A DNA stretch of 64,000 nt from Mucilaginibacter limnophilus (GCF_004005815.1 NZ_SACK01000007.1:62001-126000); one strand, 5' to 3'; counted from the stretch's first letter, positions 43,635-53,632 are shown. Numbers and translations are program-made. The notes: generated by a model from the sequence alone, not told the origin.

Positions 43635-44495
43635 ATGGAAACGCAGGAAATTATTAACTACCAACGCATAGCCCATGCTATTGATTACATCAAAACCAAT
43701 TTTAAAGCGCAGCCATCGCTTGATGAAGTAGCCGAAAAAGTAAATCTTAGTCCGTACCACTTTCAGCGGATGTTTACCGATTGGGCAGGCGTTAGCCCGA
43801 AGAAATTCATTCAATATTTAAGTATCGAACATGCTAAGAACATCCTTAAGCAAAAGCAGGCGACACTGTTTGATACGGCTTACGAAACCGGATTGAGTGG
43901 TACAGGTCGTCTGCACGATCTGTTTATCAACCTGGAAGGTATGACGCCTGCCGAGTATAAAAATGGCGGCGCTGCGCTCAACATCAATTACAGCTTTGCC
44001 GAAACGCCTTTTGGCGATATCATTGTGGCCTCAACAACAAAAGGTATATGCCATATGGCTTTCGCCGATGACAGACAGGCCGCATTAAAAATGTTGCAGG
44101 CGCAATTTCCAAATGCTGTTTACAGCCAGTTTGCCGACGTGCATCAACAAAACGCGCTGTTTATCTTTAAAAAAGACTGGGCTGAACTTAATGAGGTAAA
44201 GCTGCACCTCAAAGGCACGCCATTTCAACTGAAAGTTTGGGACGCGTTATTGAAAATACCCGTTGGCGGACTTTCAACTTACGCAACAATAGCTCAGGAT
44301 ATACAATTGCCTACGGCATGCCGAGCAGTTGGCAGCGCGGTAGGTGATAACCCAGTAGCCTTTTTAATTCCGTGTCACAGGGTAATTAAATCAACAGGGG
44401 AAACAGGGCAGTACCATTGGGGTTCGACACGCAAATCGGCTATGATAGGCTGGGAGGCGGCAAGTGTAGAAGCAGTTATCGAAAAGGCATCATGA
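43635..44495 (+). CDS. Ada-like fusion: AraC-type HTH plus O6-alkylguanine-DNA alkyltransferase
   Basis: The 286-residue protein has an AraC helix-turn-helix at about 8-105 (QPSLDEVAEKVNLSPYHFQR) and an alkyltransferase domain at about 115-280. The active-site motif is PCHRVI with acceptor Cys247, preceded by CRAVGSAVGDNPVAFLIPC. It lacks the N-terminal zinc domain of E. coli Ada, but a stand-alone Ada-type zinc domain is encoded two genes downstream. It is the first gene of a three-gene operon with ATGA overlaps, so it probably repairs O6-alkylguanine and may regulate the operon. Confidence 0.92.
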   Translation: METQEIINYQRIAHAIDYIKTNFKAQPSLDEVAEKVNLSPYHFQRMFTDWAGVSPKKFIQYLSIEHAKNILKQKQATLFDTAYETGLSGTGRLHDLFINLEGMTPAEYKNGGAALNINYSFAETPFGDIIVASTTKGICHMAFADDRQAALKMLQAQFPNAVYSQFADVHQQNALFIFKKDWAELNEVKLHLKGTPFQLKVWDALLKIPVGGLSTYATIAQDIQLPTACRAVGSAVGDNPVAFLIPCHRVIKSTGETGQYHWGSTRKSAMIGWEAASVEAVIEKAS

Positions 44496-45199
44496 ACATA
44501 CAGCAAAAAATAAACGGCATAAATAAAGATGACCTGGCAGCTGACCTTAACCGAACAGGATACGCGCTGGTAAAAGGCTTGCTTACCGCCGAGGAATGTG
44601 ACAGGTTGATCGGTGACTATAAAACCGAAAGCCTATACCGCAAAACAGTTATCATGGAACGCCATCAGTATGGGTTAGGGGAATACAAATACTTCGACTA
44701 CCCATTGCCTGATGTAATACAGCAGTTACGCGAAAGCATTTATCCCTTGCTTGCGCCTGTAGCTAATAACTGGATGAAGGTGCTGAATATTGAAAAGCAA
44801 TTTCCTGAGCAGCATAAAGAGTTGATTGAACATTGCCATAAGGCCGGACAGGTAAAGCCTACTCCGCTGATATTGCAATACGGACAAAGCGGCTATAATG
44901 CGTTGCATCAGGACCTTTATGGCGATGTGTTCTTCCCTATGCAGGCGGTTGTGTTGTTAAGCGAAGCCGGCAGTGATTTTACCGGCGGTGAATTTGTATT
45001 GGTTGAGCAGCGCCCAAGGGCACAGTCGAAAGCTATGGTGGTAAACTTTGCTAAAGGTGACCTGCTGGTTTTCACAACCAACTTCAGGCCGGTGCAGGGC
45101 AGCCGGGGTTATCACCGGGTGAACATGCGCCATGGCGTAAGCGAAGTGACTTCAGGAAGCCGTTACACTTTGGGTGTGATATTTCATGATGCTAAATGA
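44492..45199 (+). CDS. 2-oxoglutarate/Fe(II) oxygenase, alkylation-repair linked
   Basis: From ATG 44492, which overlaps the upstream stop, the protein has 235 residues. The iron ligands H139-x-D141 (NALHQDLYGD) and H214, with R224 for 2-oxoglutarate (RHGVSEVTSGSRYTLGV), are all in place in a double-stranded beta-helix. It is not a canonical AlkB sequence, but the family is regularly encoded next to Ada. Oxidative demethylation of alkylated bases or a related substrate is likely. It overlaps the next gene by 4 bases. Confidence 0.88.
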   Translation: MNIQQKINGINKDDLAADLNRTGYALVKGLLTAEECDRLIGDYKTESLYRKTVIMERHQYGLGEYKYFDYPLPDVIQQLRESIYPLLAPVANNWMKVLNIEKQFPEQHKELIEHCHKAGQVKPTPLILQYGQSGYNALHQDLYGDVFFPMQAVVLLSEAGSDFTGGEFVLVEQRPRAQSKAMVVNFAKGDLLVFTTNFRPVQGSRGYHRVNMRHGVSEVTSGSRYTLGVIFHDAK

Positions 45200-45462
45200 T
45201 AAACCATACTAAACTCGGCGAAACATCCTTCCGGAGAAGTCGAAAACTTAAACAATTGATTGATGATGGCTTAATTACATGTGCAGGCAATGTAAGGCTT
45301 AAAATTTATGGTATGCTTAATTGTTCATCGGGCAAGCGCATGAAAGCTGAAAATCGGATATTCTTTAGCACAATTGAAGAAGCGCTTGGAAACAATTATC
45401 GTCCTTGCGGACATTGTATGCGCGAAGCATATCAGCAATGGAAATCTGGTGGTCATAGTTGA
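45196..45462 (+). CDS. Stand-alone Ada-type metal-binding domain protein
   Basis: The 88-residue protein matches the Ada zinc domain: IYGMLNCSSGKRMKAENRIF and EEALGNNYRPCGHCMREAY. Cys43, Cys71 and Cys74 align with Ada Cys42, Cys69 and Cys72. The position of the methyl-accepting Cys38 is Gly39. Cys29 upstream could be the fourth ligand. It therefore probably cannot take a methyl group from phosphotriesters as Ada does. It overlaps the oxygenase gene by 4 bases and completes a split-Ada operon. Confidence 0.85.
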   Translation: MINHTKLGETSFRRSRKLKQLIDDGLITCAGNVRLKIYGMLNCSSGKRMKAENRIFFSTIEEALGNNYRPCGHCMREAYQQWKSGGHS

Positions 45463-45562
45463 ATTATTTCTTGGCTTACAATTGAATATCGACCTTAACC
45501 TTTTGCGGTTTATAATCTTAATCTCTTAACTTAGATATGGAGGCAAATTCCTATCTTTGCCC

Positions 45563-47092
45563 ATGCAAGAAAAAATACTAATTCTTGACTTCGGCTCGCA
45601 GTTTACTCAGCTTATAGCACGCCGTGTCAGGGAGCTTCGCATTTACTGCGAGATCCACCCTTTCAATAATTTTCCGGAAATTGATGGCAGCGTAAAAGGT
45701 ATTATCCTTTCGGGCTCACCTTATTCGGTGCGTCAGGACGATGCCCCGCATTTCGATTTCAGGAAGTTTCATGGCAAGCTGCCTATTTTGGGTGTTTGCT
45801 ACGGTGCGCAATACCTGGCGCATTTTAACGGGGGCGAAGTACTGCCATCAAGCACACGGGAGTATGGACGAGCAAATCTGCAATATATCAATCACGATAA
45901 CCCGTTGCTGAAAATGATCCCTGCAGATTCGCAGGTATGGATGTCGCACGGTGATACCATAGCCAGCCTGGCAGACGATTACGAGGTAATAGCCAGTACC
46001 GACAGCGTGCGTGTGGCCGCTTACCATGTACGTGGTTCACAAACATACGGTATCCAGTTTCACCCGGAGGTGACGCATAGTGTTGACGGTTCGCAACTGC
46101 TGCATAACTTTTTAGTTGACATCTGCGGCTGCGCACAGGACTGGGCACCTGATTCGTTCATCGAAACCACCATCGCGCAGCTGAAAGAAAAACTGGGTAA
46201 CGATAAAGTAGTGCTTGGTCTTTCGGGCGGTGTTGATTCATCGGTAGCGGCTGTATTGCTGCATCATGCTATAGGCGCTAATCTTCACTGTATTTTTGTT
46301 GATAACGGCCTGTTGCGTAAAGATGAATTTGAGCTGGTGCTTGATTCTTACAAACACATGGGTCTGAATATACGAGGCATTGACGCTAAACAGCGCTTTT
46401 ATGACGCACTTGCTGGTTTAACTGATCCTGAGAAAAAACGCAAGGCCATTGGCCGTGTATTTATAGAGGTATTTGACGATGCCGCTCACGAAGTGCAGGA
46501 TGTGAAATGGCTTGGACAGGGTACTATCTACCCGGACGTTATCGAATCGGTATCCGTAAAAGGGCCATCAGCAACTATAAAATCACACCATAACGTAGGC
46601 GGGTTGCCCGACTTTATGAAGCTGAAAGTTGTTGAGCCGCTGAACACCTTGTTTAAAGACGAAGTTCGCAACGTTGGGAAGGCTTTAGGCATCGACCCGA
46701 ATATTCTTGGCCGCCATCCATTTCCTGGTCCGGGATTGGCTATCAGGATATTAGGCGAAATCACCCCCGAAAAAGTACAGATATTACAGGAAGCCGATGC
46801 AATTTATATCAACAATTTAAGGGCTGCCGGTGTTTACGATAAAGTTTGGCAGGCAGGCGCTATTTACCTTCCGGTACAATCGGTAGGAGTAATGGGCGAT
46901 GAGCGTACTTATGAAAATGTGGTATGTCTTCGTGCGGTTGAATCATTAGACGGAATGACGGCCGACTGGTGCCATTTGCCGTATGAATTGCTTGCTAAAA
47001 TCTCTAACGAGATCATCAATAACGTAAAGGGGATCAACAGGGTAGTATATGATATCAGCTCGAAGCCGCCGGCTACTATTGAGTGGGAATAA
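45563..47092 (+). CDS. guaA: GMP synthase (glutamine-hydrolysing)
   Basis: From ATG 45563 the 509-residue enzyme has the full architecture. The N-terminal class I amidotransferase carries Cys79 (GVCYGAQ) and the HPE triad segment (FHPEVTH). The ATP-pyrophosphatase domain carries [11 protein letters not shown]. The C-terminal dimerisation domain carries [13 protein letters not shown] and ends TIEWE. It converts XMP to GMP. A TATCTTTG box ends 4 bases before the ATG; if it is the -7 element, the transcript would have almost no leader. Confidence 0.97.
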   Translation: MQEKILILDFGSQFTQLIARRVRELRIYCEIHPFNNFPEIDGSVKGIILSGSPYSVRQDDAPHFDFRKFHGKLPILGVCYGAQYLAHFNGGEVLPSSTREYGRANLQYINHDNPLLKMIPADSQVWMSHGDTIASLADDYEVIASTDSVRVAAYHVRGSQTYGIQFHPEVTHSVDGSQLLHNFLVDICGCAQDWAPDSFIETTIAQLKEKLGNDKVVLGLSGGVDSSVAAVLLHHAIGANLHCIFVDNGLLRKDEFELVLDSYKHMGLNIRGIDAKQRFYDALAGLTDPEKKRKAIGRVFIEVFDDAAHEVQDVKWLGQGTIYPDVIESVSVKGPSATIKSHHNVGGLPDFMKLKVVEPLNTLFKDEVRNVGKALGIDPNILGRHPFPGPGLAIRILGEITPEKVQILQEADAIYINNLRAAGVYDKVWQAGAIYLPVQSVGVMGDERTYENVVCLRAVESLDGMTADWCHLPYELLAKISNEIINNVKGINRVVYDISSKPPATIEWE

Positions 47093-48323
47093 ACTGACGC
47101 TTTTTTTGACGATGGCTATAGCAATATGGTCATGTTCGCCAAAAACAAGCCCGGTTACCAAAATACCCACCAAACCAGCTGATAATACTGCTAATAAACA
47201 AACTGAAAATAAAGCCGGTAAGGATGTCTCCAAGCCGGTTAAAAAGGCATCAGACAGGTATTCAACCATCGCGCTGATATTGCCTTTTGGCCTTGATCAT
47301 TTAAATCCCGGCGGAAAATATAGTTCTGCCGGGTTAAAAAAAGCCTCGCTCGCACTCGATTATTACCGGGGCTTTAAACTGGCGCTTGATTCGCTTACTG
47401 CCGACGGCGCTAATTTCCGTGTACTGGTTAACGATTCGAAAGATGAGCCCGCTCAATCACGAGCGCTGGCGCTTAACCCGCAGATACGTACAAGTGATCT
47501 TGTAGTTGGCCCGGTATTTCCTGATGGCATGAAGTCGTTTGTATCGGTACCTAATCCGGGCAAAAAACTTATCCTGTCGCCTTTATCTCCGGCTGCCCCG
47601 GCAACTTATAACGATTCAAGGGTAATTACCATTATCCCGCCGCTTGAGTACCATGCCCGCCGTGCTGCCGAATTTGTTAATGATAAAGCCGTTACCAAGA
47701 AGGTTTTTATCCTAACTTCCGGTTACAGCGATGAACAGGCTTATATAAGCTACTTTAAAAAGGCCATAGACAGTCTGAGTAAAAAGAAGATCAAGGTTAT
47801 TCAATACACCGTATCGCGTGGTAATCTAAAGCCGCTTATCCCGCAAATGACCAAGTTTAATAAAAACTTTGTGGTTATTCCCTCAACGCAGCAGAACTTT
47901 TTGAAAGTAACACTGTACTCGCTCGACACACTTTCTCGGCAGTACCCAATGGCATTATTTGGTCACCCAAAATGGGAGAAGTTTACCTTTTTAAAAGCTG
48001 AGCAAATGCAGCGGTTAAACGCGCATATTACTTCGGCTGATAATGTGAATTATAAATCGGTATCAGCCATAACTTTTATCCGTAACTACCGTAAAGCTTA
48101 TCATGCCGAACCGTCTGACTATGCTATCAAAGCTTTTGACGAAGGTTTATTTTTTGGTCAGATACTTGCTGATGATCCTAAGAAACTGGAAAAGCTGGAT
48201 GACTATGATTTTACCGGCTTGCACAACAGTTTCAAGTTTATTAAAAAAGGCAATCAGGGTTGGGTGAATACGCATGTCGACGTGTTAAAGTATGCTAACT
48301 TTGAGCTAAAACTGGTAGAATGA
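47049..48323 (+). CDS. Periplasmic-binding-type lipoprotein (LppC/ABC substrate-binding-like)
   Basis: A 424-residue lipoprotein. The signal [16 protein letters not shown] has a lipobox Cys, followed by a low-complexity Lys/Thr/Pro linker and a type I periplasmic-binding fold (about 75-420; [38 protein letters not shown]). This resembles penicillin-binding-protein activators and branched-chain amino-acid receptors. No ABC permease is nearby. The assigned ATG lies 44 bases inside guaA; a TTG at 47079 would give a shorter overlap and also keep the signal peptide. It overlaps the next gene by 4 bases. Confidence 0.8.
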   Translation: MISARSRRLLLSGNKLTLFLTMAIAIWSCSPKTSPVTKIPTKPADNTANKQTENKAGKDVSKPVKKASDRYSTIALILPFGLDHLNPGGKYSSAGLKKASLALDYYRGFKLALDSLTADGANFRVLVNDSKDEPAQSRALALNPQIRTSDLVVGPVFPDGMKSFVSVPNPGKKLILSPLSPAAPATYNDSRVITIIPPLEYHARRAAEFVNDKAVTKKVFILTSGYSDEQAYISYFKKAIDSLSKKKIKVIQYTVSRGNLKPLIPQMTKFNKNFVVIPSTQQNFLKVTLYSLDTLSRQYPMALFGHPKWEKFTFLKAEQMQRLNAHITSADNVNYKSVSAITFIRNYRKAYHAEPSDYAIKAFDEGLFFGQILADDPKKLEKLDDYDFTGLHNSFKFIKKGNQGWVNTHVDVLKYANFELKLVE

Positions 48324-49507
48324 AGGCATTAAATCAGCTAAAAACGTTCACACGTATATTGGATGAATATCCGGCTGATACGCCCTTAGGTAAATTTCTG
48401 CCCGGCTTTTACCGTCAAAATAAGCAAATGGGCTCAACCGACCGTAAGGTAGCGGGGAGGTTAGTGTATAATTACTTCCGGTTAGGCAGGGCACTGCCTG
48501 ATCTGCCCGCTGAGGAGCGTTTACTGGTTGCCGAATTTTTGTGCAACACCCAAACCAACTCTTTTCTGCAGCATTTCAAGCCTGAATGGGCTGCTTGCAT
48601 TAATTTCAGCATAAAGGAAAAGATAGCCATGATAAAAGCTGCCTACCCTGATTTTAAGCTGAACGATGTTTTTCCATGGCATGCCGAATTATCAGCGGAT
48701 ATTGATAAGCAGAAGTTTCTTGAGTCTTTCTTTATGCAGCCTGATCTGTACATTCGTGTGATAAAAGGATATGAGCAGCAGGTAAAAGCAGGTTTAAACA
48801 AGGCTGAGATACCGTTTAAAGATGAAGGCAACAACTGCCTGAGCATGCCCAATGGTACAAGGCTTGAAAATATCTTTCCCAAGCAGCACTTTTTCGAAGT
48901 GCAGGATTACTCATCACAGCAAACCGCCAAATACTTTCGTCCTGAAAAATGGGACAAATGGTGGGATGCCTGCGCGGCCTCAGGAGGCAAATCATTACTG
49001 TTACATCAAATTGAACCCAACATAAAACTGGTAGTTTCAGACGTGCGCGAGTCCATTCTTGCCAACCTCGACGAGCGTTTTCAACAAGCCGGACTGATGA
49101 AGTATCAGAAAAAGATACTCGATCTTACCCAAAACCCTGAGCAGGAAATGCATGATTATGCGTTTGATGGTATCATCCTCGACGCTCCCTGCAGCGGCTC
49201 AGGAACATGGGGACGTACACCTGAAATGATAAGCCAGTTCAATCCACAACGGATTGCATTTTTTCAGCGGCTGCAGCAAAGCATTGCCGCCAATGTGGTT
49301 AAATACCTGAAACCCGGTAAGCCGCTTATTTACATCACCTGCTCTGTTTTTAAAGCCGAGAATGAAGAAATGTTTGATTTCCTGACATCAGAGCTTGGCC
49401 TGAAACTGGAAGAGCAAAAAGTGCTGAAAGGCTACGAGCGAAAGGCAGATACGATGTTTGTGGCAAGGCTCACCGCTCCGTTACAACCCGGAGTTACTCC
49501 TGAATAA
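48320..49507 (+). CDS. RsmB-like rRNA (cytosine-C5) methyltransferase
   Basis: The 395-residue protein has the NOL1/NOP2/Sun catalytic motifs: SGGKSLLLHQIEPNIKLVVS for SAM, DAPCSGSGTWGRTPE with the release Cys, and YITCSVFKAENE with the nucleophilic Cys. An N-terminal all-helical domain (about 1-140) is similar to RsmB/NusB-type regions. It should modify 16S rRNA C967 or another cytosine. Its ATG overlaps the lipoprotein stop, and its 3' end overlaps the convergent MarC-like gene by 27 bases. Confidence 0.88.
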   Translation: MKALNQLKTFTRILDEYPADTPLGKFLPGFYRQNKQMGSTDRKVAGRLVYNYFRLGRALPDLPAEERLLVAEFLCNTQTNSFLQHFKPEWAACINFSIKEKIAMIKAAYPDFKLNDVFPWHAELSADIDKQKFLESFFMQPDLYIRVIKGYEQQVKAGLNKAEIPFKDEGNNCLSMPNGTRLENIFPKQHFFEVQDYSSQQTAKYFRPEKWDKWWDACAASGGKSLLLHQIEPNIKLVVSDVRESILANLDERFQQAGLMKYQKKILDLTQNPEQEMHDYAFDGIILDAPCSGSGTWGRTPEMISQFNPQRIAFFQRLQQSIAANVVKYLKPGKPLIYITCSVFKAENEEMFDFLTSELGLKLEEQKVLKGYERKADTMFVARLTAPLQPGVTPE

Positions 49508-50056
49508 TTTTATCGCGATAGCTAACAATATTACCCCAAAGGCTTTACGCAAAACATTTAAGCCTGATTTACCAAGCAGGTGCTCCAGCCATTTTACGTT
49601 TTTAAGTACCAGGTAAACAATGATTGTGTTGATAACGATACCCACCAATATATTTTGCGTTTGATATTGTGATTTCAGCGAAAGCAGGGTGGTCATGGTG
49701 CCTGCGCCGGCAATAAGCGGGAACGCAAGGGGAACGATTGATACTGTTTGGGGCAGCATATCATCCTCCTTAAAGAATCGTGCGCCCAATATCATTTCCA
49801 TGGCGATAATAAATATCACTATTGAACCGGCTATTGCGAACGATTGAATATCAAGGCCTATAATATCAAGTAGTTCATTACCGATAAAAAGAAAAGCAAT
49901 CATAAGCGCCAATACCGCCAGGCTTGCCTTTTCCGATTGGATATGTCCTGCCCGTCGCCGCAGATCAATAATGATAGGAATAGTACCCAGGATATCAATG
50001 ATCGCAAAGAGGATCATGGTTACCGATAGGATCTCTTTAAAAATTAGTGGCGGCAT
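49481..50056 (-). CDS. MarC-family integral membrane protein
   Basis: A 191-residue protein with six hydrophobic segments. The conserved MarC features are LFAIIDILGTIPIIIDL, SIVIFIIAMEMILGARFF and PLAFPLIAGAGTMTTLL. The family was once linked to multiple antibiotic resistance but has no proven transport activity. It is 14 bases downstream of the MFS gene on the same strand, and the two are probably co-transcribed. Confidence 0.9.
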   Translation of the reverse strand: MPPLIFKEILSVTMILFAIIDILGTIPIIIDLRRRAGHIQSEKASLAVLALMIAFLFIGNELLDIIGLDIQSFAIAGSIVIFIIAMEMILGARFFKEDDMLPQTVSIVPLAFPLIAGAGTMTTLLSLKSQYQTQNILVGIVINTIIVYLVLKNVKWLEHLLGKSGLNVLRKAFGVILLAIAIKLFRSNSGL

Positions 50057-50070
50057 ATGTATATGAGGTC

Positions 50071-51249
50071 TTAGTTAGGCTCCTGCGACCTGAGCCGGAA
50101 ACTCAGCAAAAAGGCAGCAAGAATATACAAAGATGCTAAAAAGAAAATACTGTGCAGCGATATAGCCGTGATAAAACCTGCGGTAACCGGTCCAAGCGTT
50201 TGGCCAATGGAAATGTACGACTGATTAATGCCAAGCACCTTTCCCTGCTCATCTTCGGCAGTATGATCGGCAATAATGGCGTTCAGCATGGGGTTGCGCA
50301 GGCCGTTAAATAACCCGTAAATACCTATCGCTATGGCAAACAGCATTAATCCATTAGCAAATCCGCTAAGGGCCATCATAGCCAGGCATACCAAGGTTGA
50401 CAGCAACAAAATAAAGGATTTTGATTTTAATGTTTTTGTAAAGAAAGGTACCAGCAACTGCATAATGATCCCAGTTACACCGAAGCCTGCATAAAATAAT
50501 CCGGTTTGGGTAGGCGAGAGTTTTAGCTCATCGGTAGTAAAGGTTTGGAAGCCTACTATCATAGCAAACTGCGCCATGGTGAGCAAAAAGCTTATCAGTA
50601 TACAAATGCCTATTACTTTTTCTTTAAAAATGGTAGCCAGCCAGGCATAATTAAAATGATATTTCTGTTTAGCATCCTTATGAGTGTTGGTTTCTTTTAG
50701 AAAAAACAACGTAAGCAATACACCCGTTAACGCGATGCCGGCAGCAAAGTAAAATGGCGTGTGCTGGCCATACTTGCTTAAAACGCCGCCAATGGCAGGC
50801 CCGGCAACAAAGCCAAAACCAAATGCTGAGCTTAGTATCCCGAAGTTCTTAGCACGGTTCTTTTCGTCGGATATATCTGATACCATGGCTTGCGCGACGG
50901 AGATGTTTCCACCTGTTAACCCGTCGAGTATCCGTGCCGCAAAAAGCATAATGATACTGCGTGCCTGAGCGAAGAGGATAAAAGAAATACAGGTACCTAT
51001 AAGGCTGATTACCAGTACGGGTTTCCGGCCCCATTTATCAGAAAGGGAACCCAGCAACGGCGTGGCAAAAAACTGCGCGACTGAAAACGCCGCCGTAAGC
51101 AGGCCAAGTGTTTGTTCGGTAATGCCAAATTGTTTGCCGTAGCTGTAAAGGAGCGGTACTATAATACCAAACCCCATGGAGTTGATCACACAAATTATTA
51201 CAAGTACCCATAAATGGTTGCTTCCATGTCCTTCTCGTTTACCCGGCAT
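50071..51249 (-). CDS. MFS transporter (TetA-like drug/H+ antiporter family)
   Basis: The 392-residue protein has twelve membrane helices. Motif A is GSLSDKWGRKPVL between helices 2 and 3, and the TetA-like antiporter motif C is SAFGFGFVAGPAIGG in helix 5. The start MGFGIIVPLLYSYGKQFGIT is typical of TetA/multidrug exporters. The substrate is unknown; the family moves drugs or sugars outward in exchange for protons. It sits upstream of the MarC-like gene on the same strand. Confidence 0.9.
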   Translation of the reverse strand: MPGKREGHGSNHLWVLVIICVINSMGFGIIVPLLYSYGKQFGITEQTLGLLTAAFSVAQFFATPLLGSLSDKWGRKPVLVISLIGTCISFILFAQARSIIMLFAARILDGLTGGNISVAQAMVSDISDEKNRAKNFGILSSAFGFGFVAGPAIGGVLSKYGQHTPFYFAAGIALTGVLLTLFFLKETNTHKDAKQKYHFNYAWLATIFKEKVIGICILISFLLTMAQFAMIVGFQTFTTDELKLSPTQTGLFYAGFGVTGIIMQLLVPFFTKTLKSKSFILLLSTLVCLAMMALSGFANGLMLFAIAIGIYGLFNGLRNPMLNAIIADHTAEDEQGKVLGINQSYISIGQTLGPVTAGFITAISLHSIFFLASLYILAAFLLSFRLRSQEPN

Positions 51250-51264
51250 GCATATATAAGTAAA

Positions 51265-51294
51265 AAGGCCCTGTGAATGTTTTCACAGAGCCTT
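51265..51294 (-). terminator. Terminator of the amino-acid permease gene
   Basis: The hairpin aaggccctgtgaa/ttcacagagcctt (one mismatch) with a 4-base loop lies 23 bases beyond the permease stop. On the minus strand it runs into tttttactt. Confidence 0.7.
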
Positions 51295-51316
51295 CTTTAT
51301 TATGATTGATACTTTG

Positions 51317-52801
51317 TTATTCAGTGTATTGTGGATTTGGCGGGTCTTTTGGCAGGTTAACCACACCGTGTCTAATCAGTGAATGTTTTTTACCGTACAC
51401 AAAGTAAATGATCAGACCAAGAATCATCCAAATTGCCAAACGTAACCAGGTATCTAACGGTAATGAAACCATCATAAGTATACAAATTAATATACCGGCA
51501 ATTGGCACGAAAGGTACCCAAGGCGTACGAAACGGGCGTGGAGTATTTGGGTCGCTTTTACGCATCACCATAACGCCCACGCATACCAGTACGAAGGCGA
51601 ATAAAGTACCAATTGATACCATTTCGCCTACCACATGTACGGGTACAAACGCAGCGAACAAGCTAACAAAACCAGCAAAAAACAGGTTCGATTTGTATGG
51701 TGTTTGAAACTTGCGGTGTACGTTTGAAAATACTTTCGGGATAAGACCGTCTTTCGACATGGTATAAAATATGCGCGATTGGCCCATTAGCATCACTAAG
51801 ATTACTGAAGTGTAACCTGCAAGTATAGCCACGATAATAGCTTTTTGTAACCATGCGTAAGGAGTTTTAGCGATAGCCACGGCAACCGGGGCTGCGCTGT
51901 CTTTAAACTCGGTATAGTTGGCCAAGCCTGTCATTACGTGTGAGAAAAGTACATAAAGCACGGTACATGCTAATAATGAACCAATGATACCGATAGGCAT
52001 GCCTCTTTTCGGGTCTTTAGCTTCCTGAGCGGCGGTTGATACGGCATCAAAACCAATAAAAGCAAAGAACACCACACCTGCACCACGCAATACGCCCGAC
52101 CAGCCGAAGTGACCGAATTCGCCTGTGTTTTCAGGGATGTAAGGCACGTGGTTAGCAGGATTGATATAGCTCCATCCCACACCTATAAATACCAGTACTA
52201 CGGCAACTTTTAATACTACCAGCAGATTGTTTACAAATGCCGATTCTTTCGAACCGCGGATAAGCAATAATGAAAGGCAAACAATTATAAATACAGCGGG
52301 AAGATTAAAATAACCATGAACTATATTGCCATCTGCAAGAGTAACTGTTTCCCAGGGGGACATAGTAAACTCAGGGGGAATGGTTATACCATATAAATGA
52401 AGGAATTTTACGAGGTATTGTGACCAGCTGATGGAAACGGTTGCGGCGCCAAGCGCATATTCAAGCACAAGATCCCAGCCGATGATCCAGGCCATAAATT
52501 CGCCCATGGTGGCGTATGAGTAAGTATAAGCCGAGCCGGCAATAGGAATCATACTGGCAAATTCGGCATAGCAAAGACCTGCAAAAGCGCAGCCAATAGC
52601 GCCAATAACAAATGAAATGGTAACGGCAGGACCGGCATTATTAGCCGCAGCCAAACCTGTTAACGAAAATAAACCGGCACCAATAATGGCACCTATTCCC
52701 ATTGTTACCAGGTTGAAGCTGCTAAGCGTGCGGCGTAATGTGCCTTCGCCGCTTTCCGCGGCTTCGCGTAGTAGTAGATCAAGTGGTTTTTTAAATCGCA
52801 T
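51317..52801 (-). CDS. APC-superfamily amino-acid permease
   Basis: A 494-residue protein with 12-14 membrane helices. Helix 1 has the substrate-binding unwound motif IGAIIGAGLFSLTGL, followed by AGSAYTYSYATMGEFMAWII and FFAFIGFDAVSTAAQEAKDP. These match the cationic amino-acid transporter (CAT/YfnA) group. It imports amino acids in symport or exchange. It has its own terminator, and a 203-base gap on the upstream side separates it from the DoxX gene. Confidence 0.92.
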   Translation of the reverse strand: MRFKKPLDLLLREAAESGEGTLRRTLSSFNLVTMGIGAIIGAGLFSLTGLAAANNAGPAVTISFVIGAIGCAFAGLCYAEFASMIPIAGSAYTYSYATMGEFMAWIIGWDLVLEYALGAATVSISWSQYLVKFLHLYGITIPPEFTMSPWETVTLADGNIVHGYFNLPAVFIIVCLSLLLIRGSKESAFVNNLLVVLKVAVVLVFIGVGWSYINPANHVPYIPENTGEFGHFGWSGVLRGAGVVFFAFIGFDAVSTAAQEAKDPKRGMPIGIIGSLLACTVLYVLFSHVMTGLANYTEFKDSAAPVAVAIAKTPYAWLQKAIIVAILAGYTSVILVMLMGQSRIFYTMSKDGLIPKVFSNVHRKFQTPYKSNLFFAGFVSLFAAFVPVHVVGEMVSIGTLFAFVLVCVGVMVMRKSDPNTPRPFRTPWVPFVPIAGILICILMMVSLPLDTWLRLAIWMILGLIIYFVYGKKHSLIRHGVVNLPKDPPNPQYTE

Positions 52802-52952
52802 ATAGTCAGTTAAATATTATCCCAAACGTACTTAAATTTATTCAATTGGTAAAATTCAGAATGTAACATCAGCGTTTCGGGAAAATTATAAATATTATTT
52901 GGCGGAAGGTTAAATACTATGAAGATTGCGACGTTTTGTCTATCACAAACAA

Positions 52953-52974
52953 AAAGAGCCCGTTAAGGCTCTTT
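52953..52974 (-). terminator. Terminator after the DoxX-family gene
   Basis: The 8-bp stem aaagagcc/ggctcttt with a 6-base loop lies 31 bases beyond the DoxX stop. On the minus strand it is followed by tttttgtttg. Confidence 0.7.
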
Positions 52975-53004
52975 ATTATTGTAAGGAAGACTGAAAGATC
53001 AGTG

Positions 53005-53454
53005 TTAGCGTTGCCGGTCGAGCTTAATCATATTATCAACTGAGTATGGACCTGAACCTACTATCCAAAACAACACCAAAAGCATAAACACAATAATTGA
53101 CAGCCACAATTCAGAATTGAAGAATGTAAAGTTCCGGGTAAGGTTTACAAAAAATATCGCACCCAATAAAATAGGCATTTGTATTACTACAGCCAGTCTT
53201 GTAAGCAATCCGAATGCGATCATCAGACCGCCTACAATATGCGCTAAAGCCACAGTGTGTACAATAGCCATTGACGCCAGACCTGAAAAGCCAAACTTAT
53301 TGGCCGAAGAAATTAAATCATGCTGAGAGCCTACCTCGCTGGCAAACTCAATTCCCTTTACCAGGATAATCAAGCCTAAAATTACACGAATAACATCGAG
53401 CCACTTAGCATGGTGCAGGTCGCCCCAATGCTCTACTTTTTGAACCATGTTCAT
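53005..53454 (-). CDS. DoxX-family membrane protein
   Basis: The 149-residue protein has four hydrophobic segments: VIRVILGLIILVKGIEF with the conserved G-x-x-F helix, MAIVHTVALAHIVGGLMIAF, AVVIQMPILLGAIFFV and LWLSIIVFMLLVLFWIVG. This fits DoxX/DUF-type redox-linked membrane proteins. Translation may start at either of two Met codons at residues 1 and 3. It is monocistronic with its own terminator. Confidence 0.85.
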   Translation of the reverse strand: MNMVQKVEHWGDLHHAKWLDVIRVILGLIILVKGIEFASEVGSQHDLISSANKFGFSGLASMAIVHTVALAHIVGGLMIAFGLLTRLAVVIQMPILLGAIFFVNLTRNFTFFNSELWLSIIVFMLLVLFWIVGSGPYSVDNMIKLDRQR

Positions 53455-53581
53455 AATAACCTCCTTAGTTAAAATTGACGACGTTTTAAATTGGTATACT
53501 AAAGTTACGGATAACTAAGTAACTATTTGCCAATTTTTAATTTAATTATTTGAGGTTCAGTTGCATAGTTTAAATAATTAT

Positions 53582-53612
53582 AAAGGGCGATAAGATTACC
53601 TCATCGCCCTTT
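53582..53612 (-). terminator. Terminator of the pyrophosphatase gene
   Basis: A perfect 10-bp stem aaagggcgat/atcgcccttt with an 11-base loop, 21 bases beyond the hppA stop; T-rich on the minus strand. Confidence 0.75.
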
Positions 53613-53632
53613 AATTAATAAGACTAAATTGC

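Noticed and set aside
43506..43814. 102-codon minus-strand frame overlapping the Ada-like gene start
   Set aside because: Antisense to well-supported AraC domain coding sequence.
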